Notes under the pieces: generated by a model
Databases searched by the model: none
The model's input: only the letters and a program-made list of their open reading frames with translations
Told to the model about the DNA's origin: nothing
Part shown: in pieces, positions 1 through 7,309 of the stretch
Layout of the letters: the number at the start of each line of letters is the position of its first letter
Numbering within the stretch: position 1 is the stretch's first letter
Translations under genes and position numbers: made by a program
Origin: Phormidesmis sp963789215
GTDB lineage: Bacteria > Cyanobacteriota > Cyanobacteriia > Phormidesmidales > Phormidesmidaceae
Length of the DNA: 64,000 nt
NCBI GenBank assembly: GCA_963789215.1
Contig: CAWBJY010000013.1
Location: 289,034-353,033, forward strand
Reading direction: 5' to 3'

Positions 1-463
1 GAAAAAAATCTCCTAGCTGATAGTAGACAGCGGCGATGTGCTTACAAGGATTTTTAGGATCGGGGCAGCTACACTTAGAGCTAACGTCCGCTAGCGTGAA
101 AGGAAATAGACTGAGGCCGTTGCTCGTAAAAACCCTTTCGATATCGTCGGGCATTTCTCCAGCAAGTAGCTGAGCAGAGTAGAGAGCTTTCTCACTCAGG
201 GTATTGATGACATAGCTCCAGTCTTCATCGGTAAAGCTTTCTATCCAGATAGAAAGTTGGTAAGGGTCGGCGGCAGTGCCCTGAACCTTGGCGTGAACCT
301 TTGAGTTTTTGAATTCGAGGCTGAGAATATGGCCCTGACGCGCGTAGTTACGGCCTCTTTCTAGGCGTTTTTTGAAGCGGTAGGAGTTAAGTAGGTCTAC
401 CCACTGCTGCACCCACCAAGTGTCTTCAGTGGCAGCGGTGGGTTGAGGAGCAGAGTAAGTCAT
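1..463 (-). CDS. SWIM zinc-finger protein, C-terminal part outside the window
   Basis: The reading frame opens with ATG at 463-461 and stays open to base 1, so about 154 N-terminal residues are visible. Near residues 130-144 lies CSCPDPKNPCKH, which fits the SWIM zinc-finger pattern CxC...CxH. SWIM domains are predicted to bind DNA or protein, and in bacteria they often sit beside SNF2-type helicases; that partner, if present, lies beyond base 1. The region before the motif contains a stretch typical of this family (RGRNYARQGHILSLEF). The exact function is unknown. The gene points out of the window and is followed upstream by aspA in the same orientation. Confidence 0.8.
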   Translation of the reverse strand, partial: MTYSAPQPTAATEDTWWVQQWVDLLNSYRFKKRLERGRNYARQGHILSLEFKNSKVHAKVQGTAADPYQLSIWIESFTDEDWSYVINTLSEKALYSAQLLAGEMPDDIERVFTSNGLSLFPFTLADVSSKCSCPDPKNPCKHIAAVYYQLGDFF

Positions 464-550
464 AAGCTACTAAGGCGGCAGATCTTTTCTTATTTTCTCA
501 CAGCGCCTGCGATTCTCCGTTTGTTACTCTCAGGCTTTTTACTCTCATGC

Positions 551-1981
551 CTAGCTTTCTACTGTTGGCATCTGGCTCATCTTTTTGAGATCTAGAACTT
601 CGTTGAGTGTCTTCTCGCTCATGAGGTCGCGCTCTAGTACGAGCTGTCGAAGAGATTTTCCGGTTTCTAAAGACTCTTTAGCGATCGCAGCCGCATTCAA
701 ATACCCGATGTGCGTATTCAACGCCGTCACCAAAGCCAAGCTGCCTTCCGCATAGTCAGCGCAGCGTTCAGAAAAAGCGGTAATGCCCTGTAGACATTTG
801 GTATCTAGCGCTTCGAGGGTATTGCCCAAAATTTCGATGCTGTGAATCAGGTCGTAGGCGATCATCGGCATCATCACGTTGAGTTCTAGCTGACCAGCTT
901 GAGCGGCAAAGGCGATCGCACTGTCGTACCCCATCACCTGAAAGCACACCATCGAAGTCATCTCAGCCATCACCGGATTGTACTTACCCGGCATGATAGA
1001 AGAGCCGGGCTGAACCGGCGGCAGCTGAATTTCTTTGAGGCCAGTTTTAGGGCCAGAATCTAGCAGGCGCAGGTCGTGGGAGATTTTTACCAGGTCTTGA
1101 GCGAGGTTGCGAATGCTGCTGCTAACGGCGACAAAAGGGGCCATACTCTGCATTGCGGCCATCAGGTGAGGGGCGCTGGTGACGGGCTGCTGGAGATAGT
1201 CGGAGAGAATTTCGGCGACGCGAAAGCGGTATTGCGGATGGGTGTTGAGGCCGGTGCCGGTAGCGCTGCCGCCAAGTCCTAATACGGCCAGCTCTTGGGC
1301 TGCGGCTTTAATGCGATCTTGATGGCCTGTAAGGATGTATTCCCAGGCGCGAAAGTTTTCGCCCAGGCGAACGGGAACGGCATCTTGCATGTGGGTGCGG
1401 CCCGAACGGACAACGTCTTGAAATTCGGCAGCTTTGGCTTTTAGCGTAGCGATCGCACCTTCCAAAGCCGGATACAGCGAATGCTCTAGCGCTAAAATCC
1501 CACCCACTCGAATCGCCGTCGGAATCACGTCATTAGTCGATTGACCGTAGTTAACATGATCGTTAGGACTGACCTTGGCGTAGTTGCCCTTTTCCTCACC
1601 TAAAATCTCTAGCGCTCGGTTCGCCAACACTTCGTTGATATTCATGTGGTGGGAGGTGCCTGCTCCCGCTTGATAAACATCTACAACAAACTGATCGCGC
1701 AGCTCGCCGGCAAGAATTTCGTTAGTGGCTTGAACAACGGCTTTACTAATGTCTTTGGGAATGCAGTCGAGTTCGCCATTCGCCGTCGCGGTCGCCTTCT
1801 TAATTAGCAGGCAAGCGTCTACATAAGTGGCAAGGGGTTTAATACCACTAATCGGAAAGTTTTCGATAGCGCGTAGAGTTTGAATGCCGTAGTAGGCGCT
1901 GTTGGGAATTTCTCGCTCTCCCATAGAGTCCTTTTCGATGCGAAATCCGGTGGAGGCTACGTTGGGATTTGCTTCAGGCAT
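551..1981 (-). CDS. aspA: Aspartate ammonia-lyase
   Basis: A 476-residue member of the fumarase/aspartase superfamily, predicted to convert L-aspartate reversibly to fumarate and ammonia in the cytoplasm. The superfamily signature GSSIMPGKYNPVM lies at about residues 324-336, and the substrate-binding regions SGRTHMQDAVP and AGAGTSHHMN are present, the second being typical of aspartases rather than fumarases. The length matches the family (about 470). The ATG at 1981 is preceded by ordinary intergenic DNA. No operon partner is evident: the next upstream gene (TPR) is divergent and the SWIM gene is 88 bp downstream. Related lyases (fumarase C) cannot be fully excluded by eye, but the motifs favour aspartase. 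Confidence 0.9.
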   Translation of the reverse strand: MPEANPNVASTGFRIEKDSMGEREIPNSAYYGIQTLRAIENFPISGIKPLATYVDACLLIKKATATANGELDCIPKDISKAVVQATNEILAGELRDQFVVDVYQAGAGTSHHMNINEVLANRALEILGEEKGNYAKVSPNDHVNYGQSTNDVIPTAIRVGGILALEHSLYPALEGAIATLKAKAAEFQDVVRSGRTHMQDAVPVRLGENFRAWEYILTGHQDRIKAAAQELAVLGLGGSATGTGLNTHPQYRFRVAEILSDYLQQPVTSAPHLMAAMQSMAPFVAVSSSIRNLAQDLVKISHDLRLLDSGPKTGLKEIQLPPVQPGSSIMPGKYNPVMAEMTSMVCFQVMGYDSAIAFAAQAGQLELNVMMPMIAYDLIHSIEILGNTLEALDTKCLQGITAFSERCADYAEGSLALVTALNTHIGYLNAAAIAKESLETGKSLRQLVLERDLMSEKTLNEVLDLKKMSQMPTVES

Positions 1982-2227
1982 GTGTTTAGAGAGTAGTGGA
2001 TGGGATATACCGATTTTATAGCGATCGCCTCACTCTTGAACGGTCAGTCATAAAAATGCGGGCATTAGCCAAATCGATTGGGTCGGCGTGGCTGTGAGTT
2101 AGACACAGCATCATTAGACGCTACATCAACCGATGTTGGGCAAACTAAAAGGGGTTGTGTTTCTTTAGGTCACTCATCTTCACCGTCCGTGGTTTCTTCT
2201 TTTGCTGATTTTAATAAGCAGGCACAA

Positions 2228-3043
2228 ATGCAGGCGCAGACGCAGAATATCAAGACGCTAATTGAGCGAGGGTTTGTGCTGCGTAACGAGGGCGAGTATC
2301 AGCAGGCGGTAGAAAAGTTTTCTCAGGCGATCGCCCAAGAATCTAAAAATACAAAGGCATTGCTGTACCGGGCACAAACCTACAGCCAAATGCACGAGCA
2401 CGAAGCAGCAATCAAGGATTTTCGAAATCTGCTGCGGCTAGACCCCACGAATGCAAAAGCCTGGCACGGTCAGGGAGTCGCGAAAGCAGAGTTAGGGCTA
2501 TATCCATCGTCGGTAGATAGCTTTGACCGGGCGCTAAGCTGCGAGCCGAATAGCGACAAAATTTGGTACAACCGGGGGCGGGCGCTGCTAAAGCTAGCGC
2601 AGTATGAGAAAGCGTTAGAGAGCTTCGACCGGGCGATTGAGCTGAAAGGCGATCGCTATCACACTTGGTACAACCGGGCGTTGGCACAGGCTGCTTTGGA
2701 ACATGTGCAGCCTGCAATTGAAAGCTTGGACCAGGCGGTAGCGATCCAGCAGAGCTGTCACTATGCCTGGAACTATCGAGGAATGTTGCTCAATCGTTTA
2801 TATAAGCACGACGAGGCGATAGAAAGCTTTTGGCACTCTTTGCAATATAACGTGCCAAATCCAAACGCCTGGTATGGATTAGCTTCTAGCTACGCATTGA
2901 TGGATAACCCGACAGCAGCAGGAATTCACCTGCGGCAGGCCGTGCAGATTAATCCAAGCATCTGCACTCTAAAAGTGTTAAACGACGTCAGTTTCGACAC
3001 GGTGCGAGACCATCCAAAGGTGCGCGTATTGCTGCGGGATTAA
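2228..3043 (+). CDS. TPR-repeat protein
   Basis: A soluble protein of about 271 residues built almost entirely of tetratricopeptide repeats; roughly six are visible, with typical segments such as AWHGQGVAKAELGLY, WYNRGRALLKLAQYEKALESF and WYNRALAQAALEHVQPAIESL. TPRs mediate protein-protein interaction; the partner is not known. The frame is open upstream to a TTG at 2078, but those 50 codons look non-coding in composition, so I start at the ATG at 2228. No signal peptide or membrane segment is visible. It stands alone between aspA (divergent) and a helicase 139 bp downstream. Confidence 0.75.
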   Translation: MQAQTQNIKTLIERGFVLRNEGEYQQAVEKFSQAIAQESKNTKALLYRAQTYSQMHEHEAAIKDFRNLLRLDPTNAKAWHGQGVAKAELGLYPSSVDSFDRALSCEPNSDKIWYNRGRALLKLAQYEKALESFDRAIELKGDRYHTWYNRALAQAALEHVQPAIESLDQAVAIQQSCHYAWNYRGMLLNRLYKHDEAIESFWHSLQYNVPNPNAWYGLASSYALMDNPTAAGIHLRQAVQINPSICTLKVLNDVSFDTVRDHPKVRVLLRD

Positions 3044-3109
3044 CCTGGCTAAGAGGGTGGTGTGCATAGCATCTGCTTGGCCCAAATGTCTTGTTTACGC
3101 GTTGTTAAG

Positions 3110-3137
3110 CCTAAACACTTACTCCTAAACACTTACT
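3110..3137. repeat. Tandem duplication, 14 bp x2
   Basis: The 14-mer CCTAAACACTTACT occurs twice head to tail at 3110-3123 and 3124-3137, 46 bp upstream of the helicase start. It is one of many short tandem duplications near gene ends in this window. Confidence 0.9.
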
Positions 3138-3182
3138 ATGGTTTATAGAAACTGAACGCTGCTGTAAGTTACCTATGCACTT

Positions 3183-4703
3183 ATGCCCAGAACGCCAACG
3201 CTAAAGTTTGATCGCGGAACGCTGGTTTTGCACCCACCGCCGAGGGGCAAATGCTGGATTGACTTTGCGGTTTGGGACGACCGGATTGAGCGGTTCCGAG
3301 TGCCTGCGGATAAATATCGGCCCTTGGTAGAGGCGCTGCGGGCAGAGAACGTGAGCTTTGAGGACGAGGTACAGGCGTTCGAGGCGCTGGACTTACAGGC
3401 GGATTTGAAGCTGACGCCCTATGCTCATCAGCAGGAGGCGCTAGATGCTTGGAAAGGGAACCAGCGGCGGGGGGTGGTTGTTTTACCCACTGCGGCAGGA
3501 AAAACGTATTTGGCACAGATGGTAATGCAGGCGACGCCGAGGCGAACGCTGATTACGGTGCCGACGCTAGATTTGATGCATCAGTGGTATGCGGATTTGG
3601 AAAAGGCGTTTCCGGGGGTGGAAGTTGGTTTGCTCGGCGGTGGATCGCGCGATCGCACTCCCATCTTGGTGGCCACTTACGACAGCGCTGCCATCTACGC
3701 CGAAGACCTCGGAAACCGCTATGCGCTGCTAATCTGCGACGAATGTCATCATCTGCCAAGCGACTTTCATCGCAGCATCGCTGAATATTCAATTACGCCC
3801 TATCGACTAGGGCTAACGGCAACGCCAGAGAGAACAGACGGAAAGCATGAGGATTTGGATACGCTGCTAGGGCCAGTGGTGTATCGGCGAACGGCAGAGG
3901 AACTGTCGGGGACGGCGCTCGCGCCTTATCAGATTATTCAGCTAAAGGTGCAGTTAAATGAGGAGGAGCGCGATCGCTACGAAACGCTTCAGCAACAGCG
4001 AAACGAATTCTTGCAAAAGTCGAATATTTGGCTGAGCAGCGCGGAAGGATGGCAGCGGTTTGTGCAGGCAAGCGCCAAGTCTTCAGCCGGGCGGCGAGCG
4101 ATGTTAGCCCATCGGGAGGCAAAAAATATTGCGCTAGGAACAGCCGGTAAGCTAACGATCTTAGAAAAGCTGTTGGATCAACATCATCCAGATCGCACTT
4201 TAATTTTCACAAACGACAATGCGACCGTTTACAAAATCTCTCAGGACTTTTTAATTCCCGCAATTACGCATCAAACGCCTGTCAAAGAACGACACAATAT
4301 TTTGAGCAAATTTCGCAGCGGTGAATACAGTGCGATTGTTGTTTCTCACGTGTTGAATGAAGGCGTTGACGTACCTGATGCGAGGGTAGCAGTTTTGCTT
4401 TCGGGCAGCGGCTCTACTAGAGAGTACGTGCAGCGGTTAGGCCGGGTGCTGCGTAAAGGCACGAGCGGAAAAATGGCGCTGCTATATGAGGTAGTGGCCG
4501 AGCAGACGAGCGAAGAAGGGGTGTCGAGACGGCGGCGATCGCAGCCTCAGAGCAGCCCAAGTAAGCCGAATGCACCCAAACAGCTAACCCTTGTTCCTGA
4601 TCTGAAAAAGCCAACCGTAAAATCTCCCTACAAGGTGAAGAAAGTATCCGAAGAAGACAGGCCGCTAGCTGCGGAAGACTCTGCTCCGTGGCCCGAAGAA
4701 TAA
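3183..4703 (+). CDS. XPB/Rad25-like superfamily 2 DNA helicase
   Basis: A 506-residue SF2 helicase. Visible motifs: Walker A LPTAAGKT (about 101-108), motif II DECHH (186-190), motif III TAT in GLTATPERTDG (210-220) and motif VI QRLGRVLRKG (from about 417). The region before Walker A contains a Q-like PYAHQQEALDAW. The DECH box, short core and N-terminal beta-rich extension resemble the archaeal/bacterial XPB (Rad25) group, which couples ATP hydrolysis to duplex unwinding in DNA repair. The last 70 residues are basic and Ser/Pro rich, probably disordered. In some genomes such helicases neighbour a BAX1-like (DUF790) nuclease; none is seen here. It is convergent with the sulfotransferase, with only 8 bp between the stops. 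Confidence 0.85.
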   Translation: MPRTPTLKFDRGTLVLHPPPRGKCWIDFAVWDDRIERFRVPADKYRPLVEALRAENVSFEDEVQAFEALDLQADLKLTPYAHQQEALDAWKGNQRRGVVVLPTAAGKTYLAQMVMQATPRRTLITVPTLDLMHQWYADLEKAFPGVEVGLLGGGSRDRTPILVATYDSAAIYAEDLGNRYALLICDECHHLPSDFHRSIAEYSITPYRLGLTATPERTDGKHEDLDTLLGPVVYRRTAEELSGTALAPYQIIQLKVQLNEEERDRYETLQQQRNEFLQKSNIWLSSAEGWQRFVQASAKSSAGRRAMLAHREAKNIALGTAGKLTILEKLLDQHHPDRTLIFTNDNATVYKISQDFLIPAITHQTPVKERHNILSKFRSGEYSAIVVSHVLNEGVDVPDARVAVLLSGSGSTREYVQRLGRVLRKGTSGKMALLYEVVAEQTSEEGVSRRRRSQPQSSPSKPNAPKQLTLVPDLKKPTVKSPYKVKKVSEEDRPLAAEDSAPWPEE

Positions 4704-4711
4704 ATCTGCTT

Positions 4712-5641
4712 TTAATTCCATTCGAAGGCTTCGTTCATATTGCCTGTGCTGTTGTAAAACGCAGCAACTTGCTCAGGAGAAAGTTTAGTTTTCCACCGCT
4801 GATCTAGCCGGATAGAGAATTCTTTTTCCGCTTTAGGCTTTACTTGAACGGCCACCGCCTGCTTAAGCGCAGAATCTTGATGCTTATTAATTAAAGCGTG
4901 CGTACCTGAATTGCCCGAAATCGTGTGGTGCTCGTGCTTCCAATAGTTCATCATGTCTAGCTGAAAGTCCAAATCTAGCCAGGCGCACAAATCTTTGAGC
5001 GTGTTTTCTGTATTAGTGGCAAATTCCTCATACCGCAGCCTTACCTTTTTGCCTGCGAAGCCATCAAAAAATCTGTGCTCGTTATTAATTCGATTCATCC
5101 ACAGCTCGCCAAACTGTTGACCAAACTGCTCGGCGCTTAGCCCCTGGTAGCATTTGCGCCTAGCGTAAGAGTTCATAACGGCGCGGCCATCGCGAATAAG
5201 ATGAATGAGCTGAGCGTCGAGCAAGCCCGCTTGAAATTCTCGGGCGGCTAGTTTCTTCTCTAGCCAGTAAACGGTTTTGGTAGAGTCGATAAGGACAGCT
5301 TCATCAGTTCTAGAAGCAATAATCGAATAAGGATTGAAGAGCCGATCATTTTTCAGCAGGCCGCGCACCGTTTTTTCTAGCTTGAGCGGAATGTGTCGAT
5401 GAATTCTACGCTCAGCAAATCCTTGAGAAAGCGCCTGCATGTCTTGTTTGGAAAAAGCGCTTTGCCAAAACGAGCATTCTCCTTTGCAAACTGAGCAGGG
5501 CGATTGATGGTTGCGATGAAATTCAGGCAGGTTACTAACTTCTCCAAGCGCTCTACAGTTAGAGTGGCTGCCTAGAACCAGCGTTAATAAAGTAGAGCCG
5601 CAGTGGGCTGTTCCCATAATAAAAACGACTTTTTTCTTCAT
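4712..5641 (-). CDS. Sulfotransferase family protein
   Basis: A 309-residue protein with a PAPS-dependent sulfotransferase fold. The 5'-phosphosulfate loop is at the N terminus (MGTAHCGSTLLTLVLGSH, about residues 9-26), and the 3'-phosphate binding element is LIRDGRAVMNSYARRK. Between them is a Cys-rich stretch (CSVCKGECSF) that could bind a metal or form disulfides. These enzymes move sulfate from PAPS to hydroxyl groups of sugars or other acceptors; the acceptor here is unknown, but sulfated exopolysaccharide is plausible in cyanobacteria. The ATG at 5641 begins MKKKVVFIMG. The next gene upstream is divergent. Confidence 0.8.
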   Translation of the reverse strand: MKKKVVFIMGTAHCGSTLLTLVLGSHSNCRALGEVSNLPEFHRNHQSPCSVCKGECSFWQSAFSKQDMQALSQGFAERRIHRHIPLKLEKTVRGLLKNDRLFNPYSIIASRTDEAVLIDSTKTVYWLEKKLAAREFQAGLLDAQLIHLIRDGRAVMNSYARRKCYQGLSAEQFGQQFGELWMNRINNEHRFFDGFAGKKVRLRYEEFATNTENTLKDLCAWLDLDFQLDMMNYWKHEHHTISGNSGTHALINKHQDSALKQAVAVQVKPKAEKEFSIRLDQRWKTKLSPEQVAAFYNSTGNMNEAFEWN

Positions 5642-5839
5642 TGCGCTTGGCTCCGCGATCAGTGGCTTCAGTGTTCCCGGCTCTTCTCTCGAATATTTTG
5701 CTGATGGGGTGCCCTTTTACCGTGGAGTGGCGACGCGCTACACGGATTCATTTGCGCCACAGCATGAACACAGCGCTGACACATCAACCTGCCATTATGA
5801 GATTGTCCAAAGCGATTTTTAAAGCAAAGGAAACTTAAA

Positions 5840-6154
5840 ATGTCTATTCAATCACTCATCACCAAAAAAGTTCTTATAGGAGGTTTTACCGCCGCTGCTT
5901 TAAGCTTTTCTTTAATCGGCCTAGCAAGCCCCGCTCAAGCTTCTAGAGCCAGCCGCAGTATCCGGGGCGTTGCGCCTGCATCTAGCATCCGTATATTAAG
6001 ACGTTCTCAAGCTGCACGCCCTGCAATGTCTCCCACGATGTCCTCGACTACATCTCCCACGATGGCCCCGAGCGGATCATCAACGATGTCCCCGACGACA
6101 TCCCCGATGATGTCCCCAACTCAACAAGCACCCGTCACCAAGCCAAGTAGATAA
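5840..6154 (+). CDS. Small secreted Met/Ser/Pro/Thr-rich protein
   Basis: A 104-residue protein with a clear Sec signal peptide: KK near the N terminus, a hydrophobic core (VLIGGFTAAALSFSLIGLA) and an AQA cleavage site at about residues 32-34. The mature part starts basic (RASRSIRG) and ends in about 40 residues of degenerate repeats built on MSPT/TSPT. I do not recognise the family. A good ribosome binding site (AAAGGAAA) precedes the ATG at 5840. Low-complexity secreted proteins like this may be cell-surface or matrix components, but that is a guess. The stop at 6152-6154 is followed by about 180 bp without a gene. Confidence 0.65.
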   Translation: MSIQSLITKKVLIGGFTAAALSFSLIGLASPAQASRASRSIRGVAPASSIRILRRSQAARPAMSPTMSSTTSPTMAPSGSSTMSPTTSPMMSPTQQAPVTKPSR

Positions 6155-6331
6155 TTATGCTAAGCAGGTAGTTACCTTTAGCTCGTGCTCTCCTTGGAAT
6201 CTCTTTTCACGTCGAAGAAAACCGTTTAATAGACCTTGTCGGAAACTGGAGCGTTAGGCTAGAGCGTAGGGCTATCAGTTGAGAGAGGGTCTATGAAAAT
6301 GGCTGTAGAGAACGGATTGCGATGGTTGCTC

Positions 6332-7309
6332 TTATTGTCCTACTAGCTCCTTAAACCAGTCGTCGCTCCAGATATCTTCAAAGATTTCGTCGGCGAGGGC
6401 TTCCTGCTTATAGCTAGGTTCGATACGCACAGCTTGCTGAAGGTTTTCCAAAGCCAGATCGTTTTCGCGCTGAAGGGCATAGCAAAGGGCGCGGTTGTAG
6501 TAGGCCTTGGCGTAGTTGGGGTTGGCTGCGATCGCTTTTTCAAAACTCTTCAAGGCGTCTCGATCTCGCCCTAGCTTCATCTGTACGTAGCCTCGGTTGT
6601 CCCAGGCTTTGGCCAGATTAGGCTTGAAGCGAACGGCTTTATCGAAAGAGGCGATCGCTTCTTCATACCGCTCTAGTTCAGTCAAGGCCAAGCCGCGATT
6701 GAGCCAAGCGACCGCATCGTTGCTCTGTAGCTTTACCGCCTGATCGAACGACTCAAAGGCTTCTTCGTGAGCTTGTAAAATGCCAAAGGCAACGCCGCGA
6801 TTGACCCAGGCTTCGTGGTAGTCGGCGTTGATATCAATGGCCCGATCGAAGGCTTCAATGGCTTCTTCTCGTTTGCGCAGGCGGCTAAGCACCATGCCTT
6901 TGTTAAGCCAGGTTTTGGCATCGGCTGGATCGCTCTCAATAACGGTATCAAAAGCGCTGAGGGCTTCTTCGTATTTGCGCTGTTCTCGCAGGAGCAGGCC
7001 CATCTGATACCAGGCGTCGTTGTTCTTAGGAGACAATCGAGTGACTTCGCGCAGGGCCAAGAGAGCGTCTTCTTTTCTGTTTAGTTCAGTAAGTACCTGG
7101 CTACGGCTAAATTGAAGATCGGCGTTGGTAGGCTGAACTTCTAAGGCTCTGTCGTAGGCAGTAAGAGCTTCCTCATATTGTTTGTTCTTTAGCTTTGCGT
7201 CGCCGTCTTGAATAAACTCATCGGCAGTGAGAAAGAGTTCGGGGCGATTATCTCTAAGTCGGTTGAGCTGTTCAGAAAGTTCTTCTATCTGGTTTTGAGA
7301 CGTGCTCAT
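6332..7309 (-). CDS. TPR-repeat protein, coupled to the coiled-coil gene
   Basis: A 325-residue soluble protein with about seven to eight regular TPRs (WYQMGLLLREQRKYEEALSA, WVNRGVAFGILQAHEEAFES, WLNRGLALTELERYEEAIAS, WDNRGYVQMKLGRDRDALKS). Its ATG (7309-7307) overlaps the stop of the upstream membrane coiled-coil gene in an ATGA arrangement, so the two are probably translationally coupled and act together. TPR arrays normally dock partner peptides; the natural candidate is the cytoplasmic coiled-coil region of the neighbour. No catalytic motif is present. The C terminus (EDIWSDDWFKELVGQ) is acidic and aromatic. Confidence 0.85.
   Translation of the reverse strand: MSTSQNQIEELSEQLNRLRDNRPELFLTADEFIQDGDAKLKNKQYEEALTAYDRALEVQPTNADLQFSRSQVLTELNRKEDALLALREVTRLSPKNNDAWYQMGLLLREQRKYEEALSAFDTVIESDPADAKTWLNKGMVLSRLRKREEAIEAFDRAIDINADYHEAWVNRGVAFGILQAHEEAFESFDQAVKLQSNDAVAWLNRGLALTELERYEEAIASFDKAVRFKPNLAKAWDNRGYVQMKLGRDRDALKSFEKAIAANPNYAKAYYNRALCYALQRENDLALENLQQAVRIEPSYKQEALADEIFEDIWSDDWFKELVGQ

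Noticed and set aside
2078..2227. N-terminal extension of the TPR protein from TTG 2078
   Set aside because: Composition is not protein-like and an ATG at 2228 precedes the first repeat directly.
5641..5838. 65-codon plus-strand ORF starting with TTG before the small secreted protein
   Set aside because: No ribosome binding site, no family likeness and it lies in the divergent promoter region of the sulfotransferase.
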